Source of the DNA: Psettodes erumei
Lineage: Eukaryota > Chordata > Actinopteri > Pleuronectiformes > Psettodidae
Assembly (NCBI GenBank): GCA_016785225.1
Contig: JAFBJZ010000324.1
Coordinates: 263,001 to 327,000 of the forward strand
Direction: 5' to 3'
Length of the DNA stretch: 64,000 bases
Position numbers and translations under genes: made by a program
Part shown: piece by piece, positions 1 through 11,950 of the stretch
How the letters are laid out: each line of letters begins with the position of its first letter
How positions within the stretch are numbered: position 1 is the stretch's first letter
The notes under the pieces: generated by a model
The model's input: the letters and a program-made list of their open reading frames with translations, nothing else
The model's database searches: none
Told to the model about the DNA's origin: nothing

Positions 1-1226
1 AAAATGTTCTGGAGTTTTTATTTCATATTCATGAACAGGTCATTTAAACCCCTTTAGGGGACACGGGGGTTAAACGTCCAGTTCTTGGATAGAAAAAACT
101 GCAGACCTGACATCCTGTTTCATCCTCCGCCCCGTCCCCTTCGTCTCCTCATCTCCTCCCGTCCCTGCGATCACGCCTCATCTAAATCCCCCCCTCCCCC
201 ACCCCCCCACCTCCACCTCTGTGCTTTACTTTGGCGGGCTCCTCTCAGCTCATCCCATTAGAGAAGGCTTAGCGGGCGTATCTGTGGAGCAGCTCGTCAT
301 GGCAAGAGAGACGCTTTCTCATCAGACCTGGGGTGATAGGTGGGGGTGAAGGTCGACAACCGCTTCTGGAAAAAAAAATACAACACCCCCCCCCCCCACA
401 CACACACCACACCACCTTCTCTCTTCTCTCTGTTTAATTCAAAAGAGAGCTGAAGTTTTTTTTTTTTCTATTTTTTGATCCGGCCTCAGCTGCAGACAGA
501 ATGAAGCCGACCTTTACGCTTGACCCCTCGGTGCTGTAAACCACCGCAAAGCAGATATGTATCTCTTAAATGGTGCGTGTGTGTGTGTAGGGGGGGGGGG
601 GGTTGTGTAGCGATACACAAAAAAACCCAGGTGTGTGTAGTTGAAAAGTGCTATAGAACTACAGTAAAGCTTTATGCGTATTCATTATGTTTGCATCGCT
701 ACCGAGTGTTTCTGTGCACGTCGGTTCACATGACGGAGAGCAACTTCTTTAGCTCCTAAATGATGTGGTTGCCGGCCCTCCCGTGCAGGTCTGCTTCTCA
801 GATTAATCCGCAGAGACTCAGCATCGGGGCGGCTGAGCCACCCGGCATTTCTGATCGTCCCTGCTTAGTCCATTTCTGACAGTATTGTGCAGCAAAGGGT
901 AGGAGAAAGGGCAATCGGCGAGATAAGCATCAGCTGGAGAGAAATGACGGGGGAGGATCAAAAAGAGAGAGCCGGCGGACCGGGCGCCGCCTCCAATGCC
1001 TCGCGGCTTTGAAGCTTTGACCGTCGCCTTGCATGTTATTGACAAATCAGTATTTGAATTCATTTTCTTCATTATTCCAGCTAGTAAGCAGTTTTTGGCT
1101 TTTATTGTGAAAGGCAGTGAAGGAAGTGAGGTGCAGCATTACATCACACACACACACGCAGTGGAGGACGGACGGACAAACTGCGGACGTTGCTGGCGAT
1201 GATGGACGCTGTGGCTGTTAACTCAC
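1..1226 (-). other. cdh18-like intron 8 (partial)
   Basis: It follows the gtgagt donor at 1226. The next family exon (EC4 end, about 122 bp) was not found. A G run and short GT repeat lie at about 570-605, and a segment at about 1055-1110 resembles part of 22.95-23.06 kb. Confidence 0.5.
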
Positions 1227-1363
1227 CGACTTCGGCGGCCATCACCGTGATGTTGTGCCACGCCACTTCCTCCCGGTCCAGAACCTTCGTGGTCCTGATG
1301 ATGCCGCTGTTCACCCCGATGGTGAAATATAAAGGTCTTTCCTCTTCATTTTCTATGAAGTAC
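1227..1363 (-). CDS. cdh18: cdh18-like coding exon 8: EC4, middle part
   Basis: The exon is 137 bp, the expected type II length, with acceptor ctgcatcgcag|g and donor g|gtgagt. It encodes RYFIENEEERPLYFTIGVNS, GIIRTTKVLDREEVAWHNIT and VMAAEV. LDRE is the EC4 calcium motif and HNIT is a possible N-glycosylation site. It is the most distal exon of this gene found in the window. The next exon (about 122 bp in the family) was not found in 1-1226. Confidence 0.93.
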
Positions 1364-3045
1364 CTGCGATGCAGAATGACGGCCAGATGATCACACTCGT
1401 GCATTGTGCAAAGCTTTTCACTGCTTCTCAACTGCAGTTCTGAATTTAAAAAAATATTACTTCATCTTTTTATATTTCCTTATTCTTAAGCGTGTCATCA
1501 TCACAAGCAAACATACAGAATAGACAACCGAAACCTCAACAGTCCCTTTAAGCTCCGTGTTTGGAATAATAATTTGTGTGTGATGCGGTTTGTACACAAA
1601 ACAAGTCACTTAATTAAAAAGCCACAAGTACTTCCATAAGATTAGAGAACCTTTGTTTTTGTCATGGTTACAATCGCAAAGACGCACTTAAGTTGTGGAC
1701 CAGCCGCCCCTCCCACCCTCCTCTCCCTAATGCGGGTTTTGTTGCCCTGTGTCACCTGACATCCTCCTTCTTTGTGCGCACTAAGTCGTCTCTTCTGGTT
1801 CTGAGTAACAACGACAACCTTGTTATTCGTCATTAATTCAATCATTTCTGAGAATCGTGAATCGTTTGAACCCAAGTTTGAACAAAAACCTGCTTCCTGT
1901 CGTGGCTTCCTGGAAAATGGCAGCGGTCGTAATGAATGCAGTCTGTAGGGACGCGGGGCTGGTCAACGCTGCCGTCCAGGGAGCTTTTTGAGCAAACTCT
2001 GTGATGTCAACAAGCCGGAGCCGCAGCACTCAGCCTCCTCTAATGTGACGGCCCCGGGGATACAACTGTGTTTACACCTGTGGCTCCCGGCCAGGAAAAC
2101 TCCCATGTGCCAAAACGCTGGGGCTTCGAGTGCGGATAACGCCGGGCGCCGCGCGCCGCGCGCACCGCTTTATCTGTCTGATGGAAAAACAGAGCTGAAA
2201 AGCCACAGTCGGAGGTTTTGGCTCACGTGCAGACCGAGCCACGTTAATGACCGTGACGCATCGTCGAGGCCGAGAGAAAGCACCGCCGTGCTCCCGTGGC
2301 CGTGCCAAGGGAGACATAACTAACTTCACGACTATAGTTCCATTACTTCACTCTGAGCCGGTGAATAAATTATGATGCTGCATAGCGACGTGTTTGGTTT
2401 CAGTAGATCAGACTGCTCCCTCCTTGGTCACTTCCCTGTTTGTTTAGCTTCTGGAAATAGACGACGGCGTCATGTTTGAGTCTCATCGCAGAGGGACAGA
2501 TACGCTGGGAGAGCTTGGCTCCGGTCCATCGGGGTTTTTTTTTGTGCATTTGTCATTTCTGAAAACGTACTGCAGGAGCCAAACTACAACGTTTACCCAC
2601 AATTCAATTCCCTCAGATCCCCTAATTCACTGGGATTGAATCGCTCGGGTCCCTCTTGGTTCAGTCCTCGCCGGCACAACCGCACCAGCGTTCGCCAGCT
2701 CGCCACCCCTTTGTGGGCGGGCCTCGGTCCGCTCGTCTTGGCGTGCATCCGAGCGCGATGGCCGCGTTCTCGCCAAACAAACCGAACTGAAAGATTCTGG
2801 CGCGCTATGGTTCGATCCAGATGGACCGAAAACTGCAGGTGTGAAAGCGCCCCAAGTGAGGGGAAGACGTTTTTGGAGAAATGAGGCTTTTACAAGGCGG
2901 CGAAACTCCCCAGCGGACCTCACACATGACTCAGCTCTGACATAACTGCAGCACCTCTTTTCTAGTCGGGACACCGGGACTCCGACGCACAACAAACACC
3001 CACGCACACACACACACGCATCACATCACCCACTGCTTCCTTTAC
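1364..3045 (-). other. cdh18-like intron 7 (about 1.7 kb)
   Basis: Donor gtaaag, acceptor gcatcgcag. It includes a very GC-rich, partly palindromic stretch at about 2140-2165. No exon or recognisable repeat was seen. Confidence 0.6.
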
Positions 3046-3299
3046 CTGACAGCGCTGTTGGTGCTATCAGGGTCCACGGCGGTCACGGTGCCGACCTGGG
3101 TGCCGGCGGGCGAATTTTCGTACACGTCCCTAATGTAGTAGTTCATGGTGAAGACAGGAGGCTCGTCCACGTCCCCGACAATGACTCGCAGCGACGTGGA
3201 GTCCTTAAACGGCCCCAGGTGGGAGAAGCGGGAGTCCAGGTGAGCGTTGGCGCCTTCGATGGTGAGCGTGTGCACTTTCCTCTTCTCGTAGTTCAGAGG
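3046..3299 (-). CDS. cdh18: cdh18-like coding exon 7: EC3 end, EC3-EC4 linker, EC4 start
   Basis: The exon is 254 bp, the expected type II length. It has a C-rich acceptor (cccccag before CCTCTGAAC) and donor ag|gtaaag. It encodes PLNYEKRKVHTLTIEGANAH, RFSHLGPFKDST, IVGDVDEPPVF and, in EC4, VYENSPAGTQVGTV and DPDSTNSAV. The SHLGPFKD and IVGDVDEPP strings are the strongest subtype evidence for CDH18. Only 86 bp separate it from exon 6, against introns of 14-16 kb elsewhere in the gene. Confidence 0.95.
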
Positions 3300-3385
3300 C
3301 TGGGGGGGAGGGGGCGGGAAACGCCAACGTTACACCTGGCTACCTCGCTCCTTACACCTTGCTTCGTCCTGTCGTCGGTTCCTAC

Positions 3386-3572
3386 CTGCTTGAGGGAGAT
3401 GACGCCCTCCCTGCAGTCGGCGTCGGTGGTGATGGTGAAGATGGCGGCTGCCTCCGCGTTGGTGATGCCGTAGGTCATCTCGGCATTCTGCCCTCGTCCT
3501 CGTCGTTGGCTCTGATCCGGCCCACCGCCTTCCCGACCGGAGCCAGCTCTGGCACATACAGCTGGTAGCTCT
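3386..3572 (-). CDS. cdh18: cdh18-like coding exon 6: EC3, first part, with a one-base frameshift
   Basis: The acceptor attccag|ag and donor cag|gtagga are both good, but the exon is 187 bp where the type II pattern calls for 188. From the acceptor the frame reads KSYQLYVPELAPVG, then GRIRANDEDEG. It then breaks near 3490-3493: the same frame continues RMPR and meets TGA at 3477-3475. One frame over, the expected QNAEMTYGIT, then ITTDADCREGVISLKQ runs to the donor. One base is therefore missing in the short G run (GGG followed by C on the minus strand). Both halves are well conserved, so an assembly or sequencing error is the likeliest cause. A true null allele or early pseudogene is the alternative. 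Taken literally, the protein would end in EC3 and the transcript would be a nonsense-mediated decay candidate. Confidence 0.9.
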
Positions 3573-3959
3573 CTGGAATAGTGAGCATGGTTACAGTCGC
3601 ACATTTCTTAAAACTGTGTCGCGCTCAATCCAATTTGGTTTGAGACGCTGTCCGTCCCCTTGTCTCTCTCCGGTAGAGACAATCTGTCCCTGCTGTCTGT
3701 TGTCAACGCCGTTCACACGCATCATTGGGCTTTAATCCAAAATACATCAACACAACATACCCCGCCGGCGGCTTTTCTTTTAATAAAATCTAGCGCTTTT
3801 TCGCGTGCGGTTTGACGCTTTTCTCGCTGTTACCTCCAGCTGCTTGCTCTGATTATCGAGCGCACGGCGGGAAAAGATGAAGGACGGCAACCTGGCGACA
3901 TTTAGCAAGGTGGAACGAGATGACACTTCACTTCTAGGCCGCGTCCCGCCGAGCGTGTT

Positions 3960-4140
3960 CTGCCTCCTGGTTTTCGCAGTTCGCACACCAGGACTATAAA
4001 GTGCCCCGAACCGAGAGCAAGCAGCTTTGAAGACGGCGAGCGAAGGAGTCCCCGCTGCTCCCTCAGATCTACAGATTTTCCCTCTGGAGGCTCCAAACAT
4101 TGATTACGCTGCTGATTCTGTCCTCAGAGGCGTCTCGGGG
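3960..4140. repeat. Diverged dispersed repeat, copy A
   Basis: It shares gctttgaagacggcgag exactly with 62492-62508. The flanks match with gaps, including ccccgctgct and a gattacgct block. The unit is unclassified. The two copies are about 58 kb apart, in introns of the two cadherin genes. Confidence 0.5.
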
Positions 4141-4911
4141 AGACTGCGAGACCTCGGCGCGAACTCGGTGTCCAAGGCGCTGGACTGAGACGAGAAGTCG
4201 TAAATGGCGGCAGACAAACGCTGGTCGCTAACGAGGGCCAGGAGAAAACGTTGGAGGGGTAAACTAATATTCAGTTTGGTGGTTGGCCAATTAATCATGT
4301 GGATGTTTTAGCATTTTGACATAACCGGCCGATGTGCAGAAAAATTAGTGAATAATCGTTTGTTGTGAACTCATGTTGTGTGTGTGTTGTGAGCATACAG
4401 GCCTCGTAGCAGTTGAACAAAGCTGCGGTACATGTCAGCGTTGCTCGTGTCGGTTTCTCTTGGTTCACTTCATTTTTCATTCATTCATTTATTATTAAAT
4501 TGTTGAATTGTATCAGACGCAAATATCGGCACCTGCCATTGAAAAACCTCATTTCATTTCCAAAACTCTGATTTATGAGCTTTCACGTTTGTCCTCAGCT
4601 TTTATTTTAAATTGCTGTTAAACTTGTGAAACACTTCCTGCAGATGTTGCAAATGAAAGCTTCACAGGGCCGTGTGTAGAAAGTGTTGAGTTTCATTGAT
4701 GATGGCAGTGATAGGAAAAAAAAACATAATAGAAATGAAGAAAAATAGTTGATGAAAACAGTGTTTATGAGAACAGCAGGTATGAAGTATAAATTTGTGC
4801 CGTGCGAATGCACATTACGCAGAACTCAAGACGACGGCTGAACATGGAGCGCTTTATATTAATAAGGGGAAAAAGAGGAAGAGGGTACGACTCGGTGTAG
4901 GTTGAAGTGCC

Positions 4912-4932
4912 GCACACACACACACACACACA
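4912..4932. repeat. (CA)n microsatellite, short
   Basis: About ten CA units, seen directly. Confidence 0.9.
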
Positions 4933-6116
4933 TCATAAAAGTTAAAAGCCAATAACAGGCAATGAATAACATCCCACTGTCGCAGAGCGCAGGTGATAAA
5001 TTGTGCGAAAGTCACTTTCTCTCAGTCTCACAAATAAGATGTGTTTACTGCAGCCAGCATGCGACATTACGACCCATGAGGTGCCGCCGTCGTCCTCTTG
5101 ACTCCGCTCGTGTCCTCGCGGGACGACTTTTGTTACGCGATGAGCGTAACCTGAGCGCGACCAGGGCAGGCGATTTTATTCGTGTTTCTCCTTTAAGTGC
5201 CCGGCTTTACCCTGCCGACGGCAACAGGTTGAGGAAGACGCCGTAAAGAAAATGTTAATGAAAGCGTCTTTGTGCGTCTGTGTAAGTGGGTTCCCTTGAA
5301 TCTGAGACAATGATAAAAAAACGAAAGCGTGCATATTGAATAAGTAGGCTGAGTCGCTATGCCGGCTGTGATGTAATCTTTCTTGACATGTTTACTACTC
5401 TCATTAGCATAATACTACATTCACGCTGAAGCTGCGGTCGCTAAACATAAAGTGTGCGTGCGAGAGAAGGAGCTTGTGAGTCAGAACCACTGAAAATATT
5501 TTGCTAATATGTGAGACTGGGCAGGAAGCGATACGCTTTCTCCCATTTTGCATTTTTACATCAACGGCACAACGCGAGTAGCTGTTAAACTTTTATATTT
5601 TCCATTTATTTGCATTGTATTATGCAATAGCTGTTTCAGAATTGAGCAGCTCGGAGCCTCTTCTGCACCAGAAGATAAAAAAAGGCAGCAAAGGAGCCAA
5701 AAGTGCTAAAGACTGAGATGAGCCCTGGCACTGCAGGACGGGAACGAGCTGCGCTGCCGTTTGTCGTGTTTCATCAGACGAGGCAGTCGCGTTGCTGTTT
5801 TTTTTTTTTTTGTCGTGAAAAACACGTGTTTTTGTGCGACGTCGTGCTGCTGTACAGTGGAAAAAAGGTGTTAATGTAGTTCACATTTTGCTGTTTGACC
5901 CAAAAAAAATTAATAAGCGGGTTTGGGTCATCAGTTGCAGGACTGGACATTAATCATGTGACTGCAGAAAAATGCTGGTGCGGCTTTTATCCCTTTAATA
6001 ATAATAAAAAAAAAAAGGCCTATTTTTCTATCTTAATGAAGGAAGACCCTCAGGTGGCGATCAGGACACACCTGCGGGACAAAAGCGAAGACACAAGCGC
6101 GAGCGAGGTCGCTTAC

Positions 6117-6284
6117 TTTGCGGGAACTTGGGCGGGTTGTCGTTGACGTCGGACAGGGTGATGTTGACCGTGGTGGATCCGGACAGTCCTCCGACCGAGC
6201 CCGCCATGTCTTTGGCCTGGATCACCACGGCGTAGTGGTCCCTGGTCTCACGGTCCATGTTGGACACCGCTGTGCGGATGACAC
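6117..6284 (-). CDS. cdh18: cdh18-like coding exon 5: EC2, second part, and the EC2-EC3 linker
   Basis: The exon is 168 bp, the expected type II length, with acceptor cctcag|gt and donor a|gtaagc. It encodes GVIRTAVSNMDRETRDHY, then VVIQAKDMAG, GGLSGSTTVNITL and the calcium linker DVNDNPPKFPQ. The combination of AKDMAG with GGLSGSTTVNIT favours CDH18 or CDH24 over CDH6, 9 and 10. It is separated from exon 4 by about 14 kb. Confidence 0.95.
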
Positions 6285-7199
6285 CTGAGGAGAAAAAAAT
6301 TATTACACAAGTATAATAATTTGGGTATTAACAAATTGTGGCACAAACAAGCTGAGTGATGAGTTTGTCACTGCATTTATTTTTTTACACCGTCACATTG
6401 TTTTCACAGACAAAATGTGTTGCTGTCGAGATGTGAGTCGCCTCGAAAAAATACTGTGAATCTCTCAAGGATCAAAAGTCAAGTTCCAAATACAACACTC
6501 ACTTTTACACCTTTTATTTTCACAGCTTGACACATTTTTTTTTAACTTTAAAACCGAGGCCAGGGCGAGATCAGTTTACGTTATCTGGCAGGATCCCGTC
6601 GACAGGGACCGTACAAACTGAATTTAATTATCCCACGTATCGTTCATTTATTCCTCCAAACCACTTAACCGCATGCACCGACGCACAAAACAAAAGGAGG
6701 GCGCGCTGAGAGTGTGCCTCTTGTGAGAATAAATCATCACACGGTGACAAAAGCGAACGCTACGGAAGACAATGGAGCATTATCCCGAGGACGTAATCCT
6801 GCACAGGCCGCCGCCGCCGCCGCGTTTCAGGAAAACCTCGCAGGAAAAATGAAGCGAGCTCCGACTCCTCGGTTACGTCGCAGCACGTGAGAGCGACCGG
6901 ACGTAATTCCTAAAATATGCTAATGTGAATATATGGAGTTTGTGTTTGTGGCTCGTGTTCTTCATCACAGCCTCCCTTCTAATGCACTCAAATAAAGTAA
7001 TCAATCACATTGTATAGATCGCACGTTCAGCAGCGCGCCGCTGAAACTGAAAACGACCACGCTCATTTCATATTCATACATTCTTCATATATTATTCATG
7101 GTCGTGCCACTTGTCCCATTCTGGAGACATGTATTTTTTTTTTTTGACTGGCTCTCTGCACAGAATACAGCTCTGAACTTCCTTCTTCTTATTCGCTTT

Positions 7200-7433
7200 T
7201 TTAATTTATGTTTTTTAATCTTTTAATATATTTTTATGTGAAGTCTGGTAAGTAACTGCGAGCTGTGCGGTAGCCGTCGGATAAATGTTACGTAGTAAGA
7301 ACTGCGGTATTTTTTCCCTCTGAAGTAAAAAGTGGAGGAGAAATATAAAGTGGCAGGAAATGGAAATACTCAATATCTCAGAAGTGTACTCGAATGCAGC
7401 ACTTGAGTAAATGTACTTTCCAGCACTGTAAGA
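7200..7433 (+). mobile_element. DNA-transposon-like teleost repeat relic (copy 1)
   Basis: The end reads gcacttgagtaaatgtactt then tccagcactgtaag. Upstream are ccctctgaagtaaaaagtgg, ggagaaatataaagtggca and aatggaaatactca. This is the order of a common acanthomorph repeat. Confidence 0.65.
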
Positions 7434-8362
7434 TGCTAGGTAAAGACTTGTGCGTCTGAGCCTGCGTTCGCACAACATAAACGCGGTTCAGACCCGACGT
7501 CTCGCCGCTCGTTGACGAGGCTGTTGCTGTTACTTCTGTGGTATATTACGGAGTACGGAGCGTATGAATTTTTTAAGCGCATAATTCGATAATGGAAGTC
7601 TACTTCCACAGCCTCCAGATCTCTGACAGATGCGCGGCTGCAGAATTTGTTCCAGTTTTTAAAGACGCTCTCGAGACGCCGAAACTGACCTTTCAAACTT
7701 GTTGTGTTAAGTGTTACAGTCTGAAGTGACGGCTCTGAAAGCCGCGGCGTGTCCGTCACCAAGCGCCCGGCCTTGTTTAAACCCCAAACGACCTTCCACG
7801 TTACAGGCTGTGCATTTTACCGACCCGCACGCCCACTCACAATCAACAAGACCGCAAATATGCGCGGATTAAACTGGGTTTGCATTAGTTTAGCGTATTT
7901 CTCACAGCCGGTAGAAAGGCCCGCAGGGTTGATTCAGTCTTTTATCATGTTTCTACGTCTCTGCGGACCAGTGCCTGCGCTCCATTTCCACCGCTGAACT
8001 CTTACATGTTTATTCACCTTTGCAACGTGAGCTCCAACCCTTTTCCAGCTTTCGCGATACAGATTCAGAAACCGCTGGTCCTGCTCGGCACGTTCGTACA
8101 CACGCCACGCAGAGCATGATGGGATGCTGGCGGCTTAATTTGTACCCTGCGGTGTACCTGTGAGCACGTTAGGTCTCTGCGCTCGTTTGTTCAGTCACCT
8201 GCCGCGCCGCAGTTTAATTGTGACGCGCGTGATTCCACGAGCTCACGCCTACGTTACGCCGAACAAAAATAAATGTGAACAGACCGGCAAAAACGACCTC
8301 CCTCTGCAAAACATCCACACTCACAACGTCTGAGCCTGAACTGGTTCTAACAAGGACAGACT

Positions 8363-8369
<7 letters not shown>

Positions 8370-8408
<39 letters not shown>
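8370..8408. repeat. (CA)n microsatellite
   Basis: About nineteen uninterrupted dinucleotides. Confidence 0.95.
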
Positions 8409-8409
<1 letters not shown>

Positions 8410-8554
8410 ACCTCTCCCACATGAGATGAAGGCAGCGTTGAAGCCTGGAGGCTCTGCTCCACCGCATTACTCGCTTCGCGGGCTTACAAAGCGAGAGAGA
8501 GCCATCTGGCCTTATCGGCCCCCTTTAGACCCGACAGAGAGACGCCGGACAGGC

Positions 8555-8582
8555 CGGACCGGGCCGGGCCGGGCCGGGCCGG
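8555..8582. repeat. (GGGCC)n pentamer array
   Basis: Four to five GGGCC units in a GC-rich surround. It could form a G-quadruplex or hairpin. Confidence 0.85.
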
Positions 8583-10564
8583 CACATAATATGCACCTGT
8601 GCCGCAGAGAGCGACCGGGGGGGTGGGGGGGGAGAGAGCCGCATATAGACTGACAGTGAGCGAGTGAGCGAGGGTTGTGTGCGAGAGCGAGATAGAGGAC
8701 AAAGGCGAGTACAGAGCGTCTGGAAACGAGTGGTGGGGAAAAAAAAAGCTGGGGGGACTGAAGGACTTTTGCCTCTGGAGGGATGGAGGCAAAGATTAAT
8801 GGTCCTGAGTCAGGGAATAAAAAAAACAAAAAAAAAAACATCGACACAGTTCCAGAGCGCCGGAATTAGTTTGCGCCGGGTTTTTATTTTTTCGCGGCAG
8901 TATTGAATGTGATTGGAGAGGACGTATGGGCCGTGTCTCTTCCCCCGGACGGCTGCGTAATCCGGGTTTTCGGCAGAAAGATGCAAAAAACGAGCAGAAA
9001 AGAACAAAAAACCCCCAAAAGACCTTGAGCCTTACGCACATTTCACCGCCCGCCTCGCGCCGAAATGAGAGCAGCCCAAATAATGTGAGGATGGCAGGCA
9101 GGGAAATGTGTCTGAATCACCCCCCCACCAGAAAAGAGCACTTGACATAATAAACGCTGCTTTCTTGTGCATGCCCCGTCTTATTTCTTCTTCTTTTTTT
9201 TTTTTTAAACTGTAATCCTTCACGCAGACGGAAGAAGAAGAGAGAGCAGATAAGAGGAGGACATTTTTTTTTCTCTCTTCTTCGGCTCTTAGAGAAAGAC
9301 AGAGATCAGAACGGGGGGGACATAAATATTATGATGCAAGTATGTTGCATCATTGAACTGGGCCGAAATAACATTAATCTTAACATTTTTCATCCGATGT
9401 CACAGTTCGGCGGGAAACCGATACGGATCGTCGCGGTCGCCACGACAACATGTGGCGGAGCAGGGAGGCGTTTCCTGCTCTGTCCCGGATTTTTCAGGTC
9501 GGCCAGGAGAAATTTCTCTGATTGTCGTCAGAGACTCGCAATTCATTACGTTACGCAACTGTCTGTCCGGCAGAGATAACGTTACCTGGCGCTCTCTCTC
9601 TCTCTGCGCCCTCGCTTTATCTCTCGCACGACCTCGCTCCTTCCAGTGCCTTCCCCACATCTCTTTATGTGTGTGTGCTTGGTCACGCCCCCCCCGGCTG
9701 TTCCTGGGACCCAGCTGAGCCTCGCCACCGCCCTCATCTTTTCTTTTAGTTGTCGCGGCGAAGCCGTCGCTCCATTTGGACGCCGAAGTTGCCAGGGCCG
9801 GTGCAGATAGGTGCACCGGTGTTTTTTCTTTACATGTTCTTACATATAATAATGTATGTAATTCATATTTATGTTATTTACATTGTTTAAGTTGCTCCTG
9901 AGTCTTCATGCTGTGCAACACCACAAATGCCTTTGGGGGAGGGATCCTTTTTTTTTTAAAACACCCTCCCGCCACCGTAAGCAACAAGTCGCCCACGTTG
10001 GACGACAAAATCATTTGTCCGTGCCCCTGCAGAACAAGTTCCTTTCTGACCCGACACCATCTGTCATTTATTTTTCTCTTCCTTGTTCACTCTCCGTTTG
10101 GAAGGAGATGTTGCTTCGACGACGGAAGAAATGCGCTGTTGTTTGTCTCGGCTGACCTGCGACAACCTGTGCGACTGTGTGTTGGTCTCATCCCTGCGTT
10201 GTGTAACGGCGATAACGTCCCGTCTTGCAGTCTGGCTTTTATGAACCGCTGCAAAAAAAAAAAAAACTAAACAAAGAAACACGCAGGTGAAGAGCCTCCT
10301 CGTACAGTAGGAGTATGGCACAGATCTGTCTTACAATGAATAATATATGTCGACCATCAGTGTCTCATGGGTTGGTGGGGGGTCGGGTGGGGTGGTGGGG
10401 TTGTTTATATCTCCATCTTACGCTCACGTGACCGTCTCTCCACCCAATGTGAAGCGTGGCAGTCAGGAGGGAGACGGTCAGTTACATTAGACTGAGCAAT
10501 TTGATCCCTCGCACTGTACTGTACACGCTGCACCTGGGCCCGTATGGCACCGAGGGAGGGGGGC

Positions 10565-10566
<2 letters not shown>

Positions 10567-10607
<41 letters not shown>

Positions 10608-10615
10608 TGTGTGTG
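10567..10615. repeat. (GT)n microsatellite, interrupted once
   Basis: A GT array with a single TTT interruption near 10604. Confidence 0.95.
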
Positions 10616-11925
10616 CATATGGTTCTGCACGTGAGAAACTCTTGGATGTAATTGGTTTTGTGGCCGCAGCATGTGAATGACGGATAACGGGAACGATTGA
10701 TTAACGTAATGGACTTAACATAACTATTTCACATGTATTGTTCATCACGTTCGGTGCAAACAGAAGGAAGTTGCAGTGGTATATAAATGTGTGATGCACA
10801 GTACCGCCTCCATTTTACCCATTTTTTTTTATTGAAAGTTCAGAAGTTCAAGTCCATTTTCAGGGATTAATAAAATTGGTTAATATTTCTTATCCTGGGG
10901 CGTATCTCCATAAAGATTCTCCAGTTCTTCTTTCTCAGTGCTCTCAGGAAAATATAATACTCCCCTGGTTTTTCGGAGAATTGGAGAATAATTCATCTCG
11001 TTTGTGCGATCGCACACAAAACCAGCGTGGTAATGAAAAAGGCTGTCGGTGCGCGTCAAAAATGAGACGTACGCACACCGACCTCTCCTTCGGCATTCAC
11101 GGCAAAAACAAAAAAATAAATGGCTTCCCGAGCGTGAGTGACAGAAGATATTTACTGGACAAAAACAGTTTTCAAGTACTCCCCTCCCGAGGTACACGCA
11201 GGAGTACAACATACCGTACCACACATAATACCTCGTATCAAACAGTACAGAAACACACGTATGAGCCACCTGAGCCGGGAGTCGCGGCGAACGTGGTGAT
11301 GAAAACCGTGTTTTGACGGGGCCGACAGTGACAAGTGCAGGTCTTCATTTAAAATATGACCCGTGGTCGGCGTCGACGCGCGTCGCCTTAATCTAAACGC
11401 AGCCGTTACGCCCGCGGCGCCCGGTGTAATTACTAACATGAGCTCGGGCGCCGCAGCTCATCAAGTTTGCATGTTGTCGTTCAATTAATGTAAAAATGTC
11501 AACTTCGGAGACGTCCGTTCCGAGCTGGACAAATTGGTGTAATTAAGCGTTTTATGAAATGACTCCCGACTCTGGCGCTTTGACACGTGGGTTTGTTCGC
11601 CCGTGGGCTTGTTGTCGTCGGAGAAGACGTGTTGCTCAGAAAACAGCCTCCTCGGCCGCCGCCAACGCGCATTAAACGTCTTTCGTACGCCGGCTATGAA
11701 ATCATTGGCTTTCACCTGGTACAGGCACAATAGAAATGTAATCGCGCTGCAGGATCGTCATCGGCAGATGAAGTGGCTTTTAAAACGAGTTTTTCTTTAC
11801 GAGCGCCGCGTGTTGTCCAAGGACCCGCTCGGCACCCATGAAAAGCACATCGCTGAGAAACACCAGGAACTCACACGCTCCCGTTTGACTTCGAGTCTGC
11901 CCCACACACAGCGTCCAACTGCAGC

Positions 11926-11950
11926 AACACACACACACACACACACACAC
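11926..11950. repeat. (CA)n microsatellite
   Basis: About twelve CA units. Confidence 0.9.

Larger units (their letters stand above)
3573..6116 (-). other. cdh18-like intron 5 (about 2.5 kb)
   Basis: Donor gtaagc, acceptor attccag. It contains a GC-rich segment at about 3960-4140 with a diverged relative at 62.4-62.6 kb, and a short (CA)n at 4912-4932. Nothing coding was seen. Confidence 0.6.
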
